From NCBI RefSeq assembly GCF_000982415.1, contig NZ_LANI01000018.1, positions 62,001 through 126,000 of the forward strand: a stretch of 64,000 bases of DNA, read 5' to 3'. Made by a program: the position numbers and the translations under genes. Positions 9,015 to 17,995 of this stretch are shown here, piece by piece (the first letter of the stretch is position 1; the number at the start of each line of letters is the position of its first letter). The notes under the pieces were generated by a model that did not search any database, was not told where the DNA came from, and was given only the letters and a program-made list of their open reading frames with translations. This stretch comes from Kiloniella litopenaei. Its GTDB lineage: Bacteria > Pseudomonadota > Alphaproteobacteria > Kiloniellales > Kiloniellaceae.

Positions 9015-10259
9015 CTAATCCAGATCAGCAGCAACATCAGCAGCTTCGTTTAGTGCGTCTGCTGGTTCTTTTGAGCCTAACAGAGCTTCTTGGATCGCTA
9101 CTTGTAGGGCAGAAGACATTTCCTGATATGATGCCTTGGTCGGGCGAGGATACATCGCCGCCAAACCAACTTTTGCGGCTTTCAGAAGCTCTTCTTGGCC
9201 TTTTGTTACCGCAGGGTTGTCATAAGATGACTTCCAGACAGGCAAACTTAATTTTGCGAAGTTTTCCTGTACAGGTTTAGAGGACAAATGCTGAATGTAT
9301 TTCCAAGCAAGATCTTTATGCTTGCTCTTGGATGTGATTCCCAAGCCCATAGAGCCATTTACGGCTGATGCCGAGCTAATACCTTCTACACCCGGAGCAG
9401 GGGCAATGCCAACATGACCGGCTACGGATGATTCTTTCGGATCGTTTGCCAGGTTATACATATAGGTCCAGTTAACTGCGAAAGCAGCTTGCCCGCTGGA
9501 GAATGTCCGGCGTACGTCTTCTTCGGAATATTCGCGTGAATTTGGATTGGTCAAGCCAAGTTTGATTGTATCAACCATGTATTCCAATGCTTTGAGACCG
9601 CCCCCTTGTTGGAAAACTGGTTTGCCATCGGCGTCCAGAAATTCGCCCCCCATTGCAGAGAGGAAGGTAGCGTAATCACAGATGACGGCTTCTGACTGCG
9701 ACCAGCTCCAGACCAATGGGTAATCAACGATGCCTTTATCTTTGATAACTTTTGCCTGTGTTGTCAGTTCGGACCAGGTAACGGGTGGTTTTGAAATACC
9801 TGCTTCTTTTAACATTTTTTCATTATAAAAAAGGTACTTGGTATCAACGATCCAAGGCATACCATAATACTTTCCACCGTACTCAACAGTGGTCCAAGCA
9901 CCGTCGAGAATTTCTTCTTTTGTGGCTTCGTTGATTTTGTCGCTGACATCGGTCAGTAAGCCATACTGTGCAAATTCTGCGGGCCAGATGACATCAAAAA
10001 GAACAACGTCATAACCCTCTGCCGCATTATGAGAAAGAACGATTTTGTCATGTAAGGCTTCGTAAGGAACAAATTCCATCTTAACATCAACACTTGGGTT
10101 GGCCTTTTCAAAGGCCGCAGTCATGGTTTCGATGTCTTGTTCGCTGTAAGCCGCTTGCGCCATGAATAGAGCGCTTAATTGGGTCTTTTCTGCATTGGCG
10201 GGTGACGTGGTTACAAGAGCCCCGAGAGCCGCTGCCATGAGTAGTTTACTTTTCTTCAT
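9015..10259 (-). CDS. Sugar ABC transporter substrate-binding protein (family 1)
   Basis: Periplasmic binding protein of 414 residues, first gene of the sugar importer operon. Residues 1-23 form a clear signal peptide ending ANA before EKTQLS. The body follows the family 1 (MalE/UgpB-like) pattern: AAYSEQDIETMTAAFEKANP, the stretch VVLFDVIWPAEFAQYGLL, and YKYFYNEK-type contacts later. A GGAGG ribosome site lies 6 bases before the ATG. The promoter should lie in the 141-base gap shared with the divergent ROK regulator. The family handles mono- and disaccharides, polyols and glycosides; the ligand is not decided here. Confidence 0.9.
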   Translation of the reverse strand: MKKSKLLMAAALGALVTTSPANAEKTQLSALFMAQAAYSEQDIETMTAAFEKANPSVDVKMEFVPYEALHDKIVLSHNAAEGYDVVLFDVIWPAEFAQYGLLTDVSDKINEATKEEILDGAWTTVEYGGKYYGMPWIVDTKYLFYNEKMLKEAGISKPPVTWSELTTQAKVIKDKGIVDYPLVWSWSQSEAVICDYATFLSAMGGEFLDADGKPVFQQGGGLKALEYMVDTIKLGLTNPNSREYSEEDVRRTFSSGQAAFAVNWTYMYNLANDPKESSVAGHVGIAPAPGVEGISSASAVNGSMGLGITSKSKHKDLAWKYIQHLSSKPVQENFAKLSLPVWKSSYDNPAVTKGQEELLKAAKVGLAAMYPRPTKASYQEMSSALQVAIQEALLGSKEPADALNEAADVAADLD

Positions 10260-10357
10260 ATTAACCTCCCTGTTTTAAGGTTATTGCCACAAATACTGGT
10301 TCACAAAAGTTTGTAGTTTTAATTTGTCTGTGGCAGTTTGAGTGGATAGTGTTATTT

Positions 10358-10378
10358 ATTAACTCAATTTGATTTAAT
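10358..10378. promoter_or_regulatory. Candidate ROK-repressor operator between divergent genes
   Basis: An imperfect inverted repeat, ATTAACTC-N5-GATTTAAT (7 of 8 positions match), lies 22 bases before the ROK gene start in the gap shared with the sugar importer operon. NagC/Mlc-type sites are similarly AT-rich palindromes of about 20 bases. A wider repeat, GCCACA at 10286 and TGTGGC at 10329, occurs in the same gap. The assignment is inference from position and symmetry. Confidence 0.4.
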
Positions 10379-10400
10379 TAATCTAACATGGAATTGTTCT

Positions 10401-11636
10401 ATGGCAACGGAAAAAAATAAAAGCGCTGAAAATCATGCGGTTAAGTCGGGCGTTTTGGGCACGAATCTGGAACATGCCAAAGAGCATAATTTAAGGGCTG
10501 TCATTGATGCTGTGCGTCGCCATGGAGAGTTGACACGCGCTGAAATAACACGGGCGACGGCTCTTTCCGTTCAGACAATTTCTAACCTGGTTGCCGAGCT
10601 AGAGCAGCGTGGTCTGTTGATCGCGGGGGAACCACAGAAAGCAAAGCGGGGACAGCCTGCACGTCCGTATAGGTTGAACTCTCAAGGTGGTTTTTCTGTC
10701 GGTATCCAGATGGATCATCAACTTGCCTTGGCTGTTTTGGTGAATTTGGCGGGGGAAGAATGCGCAAAAATTCAGAAAACAGTAGCTCGACCTTCTGCTG
10801 ATGAAGGTATAGAGATTTTTGCCCATTTGGTCGATGAGGTTATTGAGGCAGGTAAGGTAGAAAAGCAGCGGGTGTTTGGCGTTGGTGTTGCTATTCCAGG
10901 TCCTTTTGATGTGAGTGGACCGACCGGGGTTGGCCCTGGGTGGGTGGGGTATCCTCTCGAAGATAATCTGTCGCGACGTATTGGCTTGCCGGTTATTGTG
11001 GAAAATGACGCAAATGCAGCAGCCATTGCCGAACGTTTACATGGGGCCGGGAAAAAATTTGATAATTTTGTTTATGTTTTTATCGGGATGGGACTTGGCG
11101 CTGGGCTTTTTCTGAATGGGCAAATTTATCACGGGGTTCGTGGGGCCGCAGGTGAAATTGGTCACATCCTTGTCGAGACTGATGGCAAGAGTTGTGAATG
11201 TGGGAACAAAGGATGTTTTGAGCGTTATGTTTCTTTACGTGCGGCTTATCACGCACTTGGCGAAGAAGATAATCATCATAGTTCGCCTGAGCATTTAGAA
11301 AAGCTGTTCGAAGAAAAAGATCCTGCTTTTATGGGCTGGTTACAGGAAGCCGCAGAAAAGCTCAGAATAGGTATTCTCGCGCTCGAAAGTTCCTTTGATC
11401 CAGAGGTCATTTTTATTGGTGGTTTACTGCCTCCAAAGATCGCTCGGGCGCTTGTGGATCTGTTAAACCCTTTGTTGCCTTCGGTTGTAACGCAGCTAAA
11501 GCCATTGGAGCAGAGGGTCTTGTTAGGCGTTAGTGCCCCTTCTGCCCCAGCACATGGTGCGGCGAGTGTACCGATCTTTTATGAGTTTAATGCGGAACTG
11601 TACAGTCATTCAAAAAAGCCCGTGGGTCGGTCATAA
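10401..11636 (+). CDS. ROK-family transcriptional repressor
   Basis: A 411-residue regulator of the NagC/XylR group. An N-terminal winged helix-turn-helix spans about residues 30-85 (RAEITRATALSVQTISNLV). The ROK sugar-binding region follows, with VENDANAAA near residue 200 and the zinc motif CECGNKGCFE near 265. The zinc motif supports a sensor that releases DNA when sugar binds. It is divergent from the sugar importer/kinase operon across a 141-base gap, so that operon is its probable target, and the kinase substrate or product its probable inducer. Confidence 0.88.
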   Translation: MATEKNKSAENHAVKSGVLGTNLEHAKEHNLRAVIDAVRRHGELTRAEITRATALSVQTISNLVAELEQRGLLIAGEPQKAKRGQPARPYRLNSQGGFSVGIQMDHQLALAVLVNLAGEECAKIQKTVARPSADEGIEIFAHLVDEVIEAGKVEKQRVFGVGVAIPGPFDVSGPTGVGPGWVGYPLEDNLSRRIGLPVIVENDANAAAIAERLHGAGKKFDNFVYVFIGMGLGAGLFLNGQIYHGVRGAAGEIGHILVETDGKSCECGNKGCFERYVSLRAAYHALGEEDNHHSSPEHLEKLFEEKDPAFMGWLQEAAEKLRIGILALESSFDPEVIFIGGLLPPKIARALVDLLNPLLPSVVTQLKPLEQRVLLGVSAPSAPAHGAASVPIFYEFNAELYSHSKKPVGRS

Positions 11637-11673
11637 AGTACTCTTTTATGATTTAACTTCAGTGGGGCGCAAG

Positions 11674-12591
11674 CTATTGGGTAAAAATTTCGGTTAGTTG
11701 TTCTGCATTTTCGTATCGTTTGAATTTCTTACTGGCAATTTCCAGTAACTCTCGTATAACCCAGCTGTCTTTTCTATTTTCTTTGTAATAAGCGGAATAT
11801 TTATAGGAAATAGAAGGTTTAAAAGGGCGAATTTTAACGCCTTTCGCGGCCCAAACTGGTGCAGAGAATGGCTCTAGTACGCCACTGCAAAGCCCTTTGC
11901 AAACCAGCGAGTATGCATTTGCTGAATGTTGCGTGCTAAAAGGCGTTTGGGGTGTAATCCGCTTGTAAAGATCCGTATGTTGGTGAAAAGCAAGAACTTC
12001 GTCACTATCAAGGGCTATAAGCCTTTCTCCTATCAGGTCTTCTTCGAAAATAACGCTCTTTTCAGCCAAAGGGTGATTAGGGCATAGCGCGCAAATATAA
12101 TCAACCTTGGCCAAGATAGCTTGTTCGACACCTGGCTGATCCCCCATTTGGTTGCCAAAGGCAATGTCGAGATCTTCGTCCATGATCATATTAAAGTAAC
12201 TCTTAACGTCTGTTGTATTCAAGGTAATGGAAACCTTTGGATGTCTTGCTGTAAATTCTTCTAGAATTTCTGGAATGATACTTACAGATAAGGCCCCGAG
12301 AGAGATAATCCGTATATCCTGTTGTTTATTTCTTGATATGTCTTCAGCAGCATTTTTAAGTTTAGAAAAAGCTTCGAATACTTCATCAAGCTTTCTGTAA
12401 AACGCCATGCCTTCCGGTGTGGGAACAACTCGGCCTTTGCGACGGTGAAGAAGCTTGAGTTGTAGGGAGTATTCGAGATCAGCTAGTAAGCGGCTGATTG
12501 TTGGTTGTGTGGTTTTCAGACTTTTGGCTGCAGAAGAAATGGTGCCATTTAAAATTGTTGCCCTGAAGGCCTCTAATTGTCTCATACGCAT
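11674..12591 (-). CDS. LysR-family transcriptional regulator
   Basis: A 305-residue LysR regulator. The winged helix-turn-helix occupies residues 1-62 (LEAFRATILNGTISSAAKSL, then TTQPTISRLLADLE), followed by the linker helix and an effector-binding domain from about residue 90 (IRIISLGALSVSIIPEIL). It is divergent from the amidohydrolase and peptide-importer genes. Genes placed this way are usually activated by the regulator when an effector, here perhaps an N-acylated amino acid or peptide, is bound. A palindrome lies 26 bases before its start. The product ends convergently 37 bases from the ROK gene. Confidence 0.88.
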   Translation of the reverse strand: MRMRQLEAFRATILNGTISSAAKSLKTTQPTISRLLADLEYSLQLKLLHRRKGRVVPTPEGMAFYRKLDEVFEAFSKLKNAAEDISRNKQQDIRIISLGALSVSIIPEILEEFTARHPKVSITLNTTDVKSYFNMIMDEDLDIAFGNQMGDQPGVEQAILAKVDYICALCPNHPLAEKSVIFEEDLIGERLIALDSDEVLAFHQHTDLYKRITPQTPFSTQHSANAYSLVCKGLCSGVLEPFSAPVWAAKGVKIRPFKPSISYKYSAYYKENRKDSWVIRELLEIASKKFKRYENAEQLTEIFTQ

Positions 12592-12616
12592 CTTATGCTA
12601 TCCATTATGCTTTTTT

Positions 12617-12632
12617 TGTATACCTATATACA
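12617..12632. promoter_or_regulatory. Palindrome upstream of the LysR gene, candidate autoregulatory site
   Basis: TGTATA-CCTA-TATACA is a perfect palindrome with a 4-base centre and holds a T-N11-A core of the kind LysR proteins bind. It lies 26 bases from the LysR start in the 277-base divergent gap. The rest of the gap is AT-rich and should hold both promoters, but no clear -35/-10 pair was assigned. Confidence 0.4.
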
Positions 12633-12868
12633 TCATTATACATTGATTCAATTCCTGGATCGTGGCCTTCTTATCGCTCAATTCTGTTGGGTTACTTGTG
12701 TGCGTTAGCTAACAAAGCTGGCGGGTTAATAAAATTTTACCCCTTATAAGTTGTTTGATGTGTATATTGGGTGTTTATTTTTCCGCTTAGTATTTGTGTA
12801 GTAATTGGTTGGTGTTTTATTTGCTGCTTTCTTCGTTTTGTTAGGGTGGGTGGCTACAGGAGTTATTT

Positions 12869-14032
12869 GTGACTAAGTATTATTCAGCTAAAGAAATGCT
12901 TGCGAAGCTAGTTTCGTTCGATACTGTGTCACGAAACAGTAATATTCCTCTGATTGAATTTGTTGAGAATTATTTGAATTCCCACGGTGTGGCGTCTCAT
13001 CGTGTCCAAAACTCAGATGGCACGAAAACCAATCTGTGGGCGACCATTGGTCCTGATACTGATGGTGGCGTTATTCTTTCCGGTCATACAGATGTTGTCC
13101 CCGTCGATGGGCAGCCTTGGGATACAGATCCCTTCGAAGTTGTCGAAAAAGAGGGGCTTCTTTATGGTCGAGGAACGGCCGATATGAAGGCTTTCTCTGC
13201 GATAGCTTTGTCTTTGGTTCCAGAAATGATTAACGCAAAAATGAAGCGGCCAATTCATCTTGCGCTTTCTTATGACGAAGAAATCGGGTGCTTAGGGGCC
13301 CCGTCAATGATTGAAGACATGGCGCCAAAGGTAAAAGCAGAAGCAGTGATCGTTGGTGAGCCGACGATGATGAAGGTTGTGTCCGGGCACAAAGGTGCTT
13401 TGGGTCTGACAACCAGAGTGCGAGGCTTTGAGGTTCATTCCAGTCTGGTTCATACAGGTGTATCCGCCGTGCATGTCGCAGCAAAGCTTGTTGTCTGGCA
13501 TGAACAGAAGATGCTCGAAAACAAGGCTCGAACTGAGAATTTGTCTGAAAATGCTTTGTTTAACCCTCCCTATACCACCCTGCATTGCGGTGTTATTGAA
13601 GGGGGGACTGCGCATAACATTACTGCAAAGGACTGCTCTTTTTCTTCTGATTTCAGAACCCTGCCGTCAGAAAACCCCATGGACTATTTAGACGCGTATC
13701 GTGCCTATGCCAAGGAACTGGAAGCAGAAATGCAGCGTGTTGCACCTTCGGCAAAGATCGAAATTGACGTTAGGGGGAATGTCCCAGGGTGTCGCCGCGA
13801 AGTTGATGGTTCGGCTGAAAGGTTGGTTCGCCAGATTACGGGTGATAATGCTGAGCATGTTGTCTCTTATGGTACTGAAGCAGGTCAATTTCAGGACGGT
13901 GGCTATTCGACAATTGTCTGTGGTCCGGGTGATATTGCACAGGCCCATGCGGCAAATGAATACCTTTCTGTTGAACAGCTAAATGCAGGTGTTGATTTTC
14001 AACGACGATTGATTGAACGTTTAGCCAGCTAA
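12869..14032 (+). CDS. M20 family deacylase, acetylornithine deacetylase (ArgE)-like
   Basis: A 387-residue zinc amidohydrolase of the M20A/ArgE group, which removes acyl groups from amino acids. Metal-binding and catalytic positions are visible: SGHTDVVPVDG (His and Asp), GRGTADMKAF (bridging Asp), SYDEEIGCLGAP (catalytic and metal Glu), GEPTMMKVV and a C-terminal histidine in DIAQAHAANEYL. The GTG start has CAGGAG six bases upstream. Beside a second M20 enzyme and a peptide importer it is more likely a catabolic N-acyl-amino-acid deacylase than the arginine-pathway enzyme, but ArgE activity is possible. Confidence 0.85.
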   Translation: MTKYYSAKEMLAKLVSFDTVSRNSNIPLIEFVENYLNSHGVASHRVQNSDGTKTNLWATIGPDTDGGVILSGHTDVVPVDGQPWDTDPFEVVEKEGLLYGRGTADMKAFSAIALSLVPEMINAKMKRPIHLALSYDEEIGCLGAPSMIEDMAPKVKAEAVIVGEPTMMKVVSGHKGALGLTTRVRGFEVHSSLVHTGVSAVHVAAKLVVWHEQKMLENKARTENLSENALFNPPYTTLHCGVIEGGTAHNITAKDCSFSSDFRTLPSENPMDYLDAYRAYAKELEAEMQRVAPSAKIEIDVRGNVPGCRREVDGSAERLVRQITGDNAEHVVSYGTEAGQFQDGGYSTIVCGPGDIAQAHAANEYLSVEQLNAGVDFQRRLIERLAS

Positions 14033-14096
14033 AGTATGGAAAACGGATTAATAATTTAAATACGTACAGTAGAGATACCGAACTAAGGAATTAACA

Positions 14097-15269
14097 ATGC
14101 CGATTATAAACAGGTTTGCAGAACTTCACGATGAAATTACAGGGTGGCGCAGAGAAATCCATTCGAACCCAGAGCTTTTATTCGATGTTGAGGAAACCGC
14201 GAGTTTTGTCACTGAAAAGCTGAAAGAGTTTGGTCTCGATGAAGTTGTCACTGGTATTGGCCGTACAGGCGTTGTCGGTATTATCAAAGGGAATCAAACT
14301 GGTTCGGGCAAGGTAATCGGCTTGCGGGCTGATATGGATGCTCTACCAATACATGAAGAAACGGGCCTTGATTATGCGTCCAAAGTTGATGGTAAAATGC
14401 ATGCCTGTGGTCATGACGGACACACCGCAATGCTGTTAGGTGCCGCAAAATACCTAGCTGAAACCAGAAATTTTGATGGCTCTGTTGCCGTGATTTTCCA
14501 GCCTGCAGAAGAAGGCGGCGGCGGAGGCCGTGAAATGGTTGATGATGGCATGATGGATCGTTTCGATATTCAGGAAGTGTATGGCCTGCATAATTGGCCG
14601 GGTGTACCTGTGGGTAGCTTTGGCACGCGTCCTGGTGCATTGATGGCAGCAACTGACATCTTTACCATTGATATCCAGGCATCTGGCGGGCATGCAGCTA
14701 AACCACATGAAACCATTGATCCAATAGTGATTGCCAGCCATATTATTCTGGCGTTACAATCTATCGCTTCTCGTAATGTCGATCCAATTGAATCCGTGGT
14801 TGTTTCCGTGACAACATGTAATGCAGGAACTGCATTTAACGTTATTCCAGACACCGCAAGTCTGAACGGTACTGTTCGTACCTTGAGTGAGTCTGTGCGT
14901 GATTTGACGGAAAAACGAATTCAGGAAATTGTTGAACATACCGCAAAAGCACATGGTGCGACGGCCGTTCTTGATTACACGCGGAACTATCCCGTGGTGA
15001 TGAACCACGAAAAAGAAACGGCTTTTGCTGTAGATATTGCATCTGGCATTTCAGGCGAAGACAAAGTGGATACGGATGCAAATCCAACCATGGGCGGCGA
15101 AGATTTTGCCTTTATGCTCAATGCACGTCCTGGGTCATTTATTTTCCTGGGCAATGGCGATACAGCACCGGTTCATCATCCGAAATACAACTTTAACGAC
15201 GAAATAATTCCCATTGGGTGCTCTTATTGGGCTAAGCTGGTTGAAACGGCGATGCCTATAAATCGTTAA
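14097..15269 (+). CDS. M20 family amidohydrolase (hippurate hydrolase/N-acyl amino acid hydrolase type)
   Basis: A 390-residue M20D amidohydrolase related to HipO, AbgA/B and auxin-conjugate hydrolases. It carries GLRADMDALPIHEETGL (residues about 75-91), the metal ligands CGHDGHTAML, the Glu pair in QPAEEGGGGGREMV, the dimerisation domain in the middle, and PTMGGEDFAFML and HHPKYNFND at the end. It is likely cytoplasmic, with no signal peptide. It follows the ArgE-like gene by 64 bases and precedes a peptide-binding protein gene, so the pair should cleave imported acyl-amino acids or modified peptides. Confidence 0.87.
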   Translation: MPIINRFAELHDEITGWRREIHSNPELLFDVEETASFVTEKLKEFGLDEVVTGIGRTGVVGIIKGNQTGSGKVIGLRADMDALPIHEETGLDYASKVDGKMHACGHDGHTAMLLGAAKYLAETRNFDGSVAVIFQPAEEGGGGGREMVDDGMMDRFDIQEVYGLHNWPGVPVGSFGTRPGALMAATDIFTIDIQASGGHAAKPHETIDPIVIASHIILALQSIASRNVDPIESVVVSVTTCNAGTAFNVIPDTASLNGTVRTLSESVRDLTEKRIQEIVEHTAKAHGATAVLDYTRNYPVVMNHEKETAFAVDIASGISGEDKVDTDANPTMGGEDFAFMLNARPGSFIFLGNGDTAPVHHPKYNFNDEIIPIGCSYWAKLVETAMPINR

Positions 15270-15333
15270 GAATAAAAGTTTTAATAAGTAGTGTGGTTCA
15301 AACAGATAAAGTTAGTAAAACAGGGAGTATAAA

Positions 15334-16929
15334 ATGACAATTAAATCATTACTCGCGGCGGGTGCATGCGCGCTTGCTCTTGGCGCGGGTTCCGTAAATG
15401 CGGAAACCTTTAAGTGGTCGTTCCAGGGCGATGTTCAGTCTCTTGATCCGCATGGGTTGAACGAAACCTTCACGCTGGGTTATTTGGGGAATGTCTATGA
15501 AGGCCTTACCTATTATGACAACAATCTGGAACTTAAGCCTGGTTTGGCTGTCAGCTGGGAAAATACAGGTCCTACAACGTGGATTTTCAAGCTACGCGAA
15601 GGCGTTAAATTTCACAACGGTAACGATTTCAATGCAGATGATGTGATCTTCTCATGGAAACGTACCCTTACTGACGGCTCTGACATGAAGGGCTATGGCA
15701 GTCGTATGAAAGACATCAAGAAAATTGATGACTATACGATTGAAGTTGAAACACCTGCGCCAAACCCAATTCTACCCCGTGAACTCGTGTTCTATTACAT
15801 GATGGACAAAGAGTGGTCAGAAGCTAATGGTGCGGTTGAAGCTACCAGCCCGAAAGCAGCTGATTCCACAGCAACTTATGCTGCGCAGAATGCTAATGGA
15901 ACCGGCCCATTCATCTTGGCTGAGCGTCAGCCTGATGTACGTTCCACTTTCAAGCGTTTTGACGGATATTGGAAAGACATCCCAACAAACGTTAAAGAGG
16001 TTCACTTCACACCAATTGCTCAGGGTGCAACCCGTGTTGCTGCTCTGATTTCTGGTGAGCTTGATCTGGTTTATCCTGTTCCTGTACAGGATTGGAACCG
16101 TCTGGAAGATGCTGATGGTGTGCGTCCTCTGACTGGTCCTGAAGCACGTACGATCTTCTTGGGTATGGATCAGTGGCGTGATGAGTTGCTCTACTCCAAC
16201 ATCAAGGGCAAAAACCCACTGAAAGACAAGCGTGTTCGTGCTGCTATGGCGCATGCAATTGATCTGAACGCAATCGATAAGAAGATTATGCGTGGTGCGG
16301 CTGTACCATCTGGTCTTTTGATTGCACCACAGATCAATGGCCATGATACTAAATTTAATAATCCTTATGCGTATGATCCGGAAAAATCCAAAGCGCTTCT
16401 TGCTGAAGCTGGTTACCCAGAAGGTTTCGAGCTTGGTATGGACTGCCCGAACAACCGCTATGTAAATGACGAGAAAATCTGTCAGGCTGTTGTTGGTCTT
16501 CTTGCGCGTGTTGGTATCAAGGTTGACCTGAATGCTCAGCCAAAGTCCAAGTACTTTGCTAAGGTTAGCCCGCAGAACGGCAATGACACTTCTTTCTATC
16601 TGTTGGGTTGGACGCCAAGTTCTATGGATGTTCATAACGTTCTGTATAACCTGATGTCTTCTTTCGATACTGAAAAGAAAACAGGCCAATTCAACTATGG
16701 CCGTTATTCCAACCCACGTATTGATGAAATTGCAAGCAACGTTGAAAAAGAAACAGATCAAGCCAAGCGCCAGGAAATGGTCGCAGAAGCTTTCTCTATT
16801 CTTAAAGAAGACGTTGGCTATTTGCCACTTCATCAGCAGCCTCTGTCTTGGGGCGTTCGTGATGGTATTGAGCTTTCACAGCGTGCGGATAACGTTCTTG
16901 ACCTCCGCTATGTTGTGGTTGGTAAGTAA
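15334..16929 (+). CDS. ABC transporter peptide-binding protein (family 5)
   Basis: A 531-residue periplasmic binding protein of the DppA/OppA family. Residues 1-23 are a signal peptide ending VNA before ETFKWS. The family motifs are SLDPHGLNETFTLGYLGNVY, LKPGLAVSWE and FKLREGVKFHNG. The start has a CAGGGAG ribosome site. A terminator directly follows the gene and the permease genes come next, as in the first importer. Peptides, N-acyl amino acids or other family 5 ligands are possible. Confidence 0.9.
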   Translation: MTIKSLLAAGACALALGAGSVNAETFKWSFQGDVQSLDPHGLNETFTLGYLGNVYEGLTYYDNNLELKPGLAVSWENTGPTTWIFKLREGVKFHNGNDFNADDVIFSWKRTLTDGSDMKGYGSRMKDIKKIDDYTIEVETPAPNPILPRELVFYYMMDKEWSEANGAVEATSPKAADSTATYAAQNANGTGPFILAERQPDVRSTFKRFDGYWKDIPTNVKEVHFTPIAQGATRVAALISGELDLVYPVPVQDWNRLEDADGVRPLTGPEARTIFLGMDQWRDELLYSNIKGKNPLKDKRVRAAMAHAIDLNAIDKKIMRGAAVPSGLLIAPQINGHDTKFNNPYAYDPEKSKALLAEAGYPEGFELGMDCPNNRYVNDEKICQAVVGLLARVGIKVDLNAQPKSKYFAKVSPQNGNDTSFYLLGWTPSSMDVHNVLYNLMSSFDTEKKTGQFNYGRYSNPRIDEIASNVEKETDQAKRQEMVAEAFSILKEDVGYLPLHQQPLSWGVRDGIELSQRADNVLDLRYVVVGK

Positions 16930-16951
16930 CTCTTGAATGAGTTTTAATACA

Positions 16952-16985
16952 GGGGGCCTCAGTGTAGTGGAGGCCCCCGTTTTTA
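16952..16985 (+). terminator. Intercistronic terminator after the second peptide-binding protein
   Basis: GGGGGCCTC and GAGGCCCCC form a perfect nine-pair stem with loop AGTGTAGTG, followed by GTTTTT. It lies in the 97-base gap before the permease genes and should lower their transcription relative to the binding protein. Confidence 0.85.
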
Positions 16986-17026
16986 CTGGCTCAATTAAAA
17001 CTGGGGCCTAGTTAACAGGGGACGTT

Positions 17027-17995
17027 ATGTTCAAGTTTGTATCGATGCGACTGTTACAGTCGATTGTCGTGATGCTGGTCGTTGGCTTGATTGCCTTCGC
17101 CCTTTTCCGATTTGTCGGGGATCCCATTAACAATATGGTTGGTCAGGATACAACGCTCGAAGAGCGGGAAGCCTTGACTGAATCCTTGGGGTTAAATGAT
17201 CCATTTATTGTTCAATACGGGCGATTTGTTTCAAACGCTGTCCAGGGCGATTTCGGCATGTCATATCGTTTGCGCCAGCCCGTTAGTGGTCTGATTGCTG
17301 AACGTTTCCCTGCTACCTTGGAACTCTCTCTGGTTTCTGCGATTTTAGCCTTGGTGTTGGGGGTTCCTATGGGGATCTACACGGCGCTAAAACCGAAGTC
17401 ATTTTTTAGTCGCAGTTTTATGACGGTATCTCTGGTGGGGGTATCGCTGCCGACTTTTCTTATTGGTATTCTATTAATCCTGTTCTTTGGTGTTACCTTG
17501 CGATGGTTACCGACCTTTGGTCGCGGTGAAGTTGTCGAACTCGGTTGGTGGACCACAGGTTTCCTCACTTCTAGTGGTCTGAAATCTATTATCTTGCCAG
17601 CTATTACCCTTGCGGTTTTCCAGATGACACTGATTGTACGTTTGGTTCGCGCTGAAATGCTCGAAGTACTGCGTACAGACTATATCAAGTTTGCACATGC
17701 GCGTGGCCTGAGCCCACGTTTGATCAACTTCTCTATCGCCTTGCGTAACACGCTGGTCCCTGTGATCACCATTATCGGTCTTCAGGTTGGTTCTATCATT
17801 GCCTTTGCGATTATTACCGAGAGTGTGTTCCAGTGGCCGGGTATGGGGCTGTTGTTTATTCAGGCTGTGTCCGAAGTGGATATCCCGGTTATGGCAGCAT
17901 ATTTGCTGCTGATTGCCTTTGTTTTTGTTGTGATCAACTTGATCGTCGATATTCTCTATTTTGTTGTTGATCCCCGTTTGCGAGTACAGAGCTAA
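17027..17995 (+). CDS. Peptide ABC transporter permease (DppB type), second system
   Basis: A 322-residue membrane protein with about six hydrophobic segments. The N-terminal region ends in RFVGDPINNMVGQD, the family's GDP motif, and the EAA loop LRTDYIKFAHARGLSPRL is near residue 215. The ribosome site is AGGGGAC. Its stop overlaps the next start as TAATG. It forms the pore with the following permease and is energised by the double ATPase downstream. Confidence 0.9.
   Translation: MFKFVSMRLLQSIVVMLVVGLIAFALFRFVGDPINNMVGQDTTLEEREALTESLGLNDPFIVQYGRFVSNAVQGDFGMSYRLRQPVSGLIAERFPATLELSLVSAILALVLGVPMGIYTALKPKSFFSRSFMTVSLVGVSLPTFLIGILLILFFGVTLRWLPTFGRGEVVELGWWTTGFLTSSGLKSIILPAITLAVFQMTLIVRLVRAEMLEVLRTDYIKFAHARGLSPRLINFSIALRNTLVPVITIIGLQVGSIIAFAIITESVFQWPGMGLLFIQAVSEVDIPVMAAYLLLIAFVFVVINLIVDILYFVVDPRLRVQS

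Noticed and set aside
15817-16833. A 338-codon open frame on the minus strand
   Set aside because: It lies fully inside the family 5 binding-protein gene on the other strand, whose motifs and signal peptide are clear. It is an antisense shadow of that gene's codon bias.
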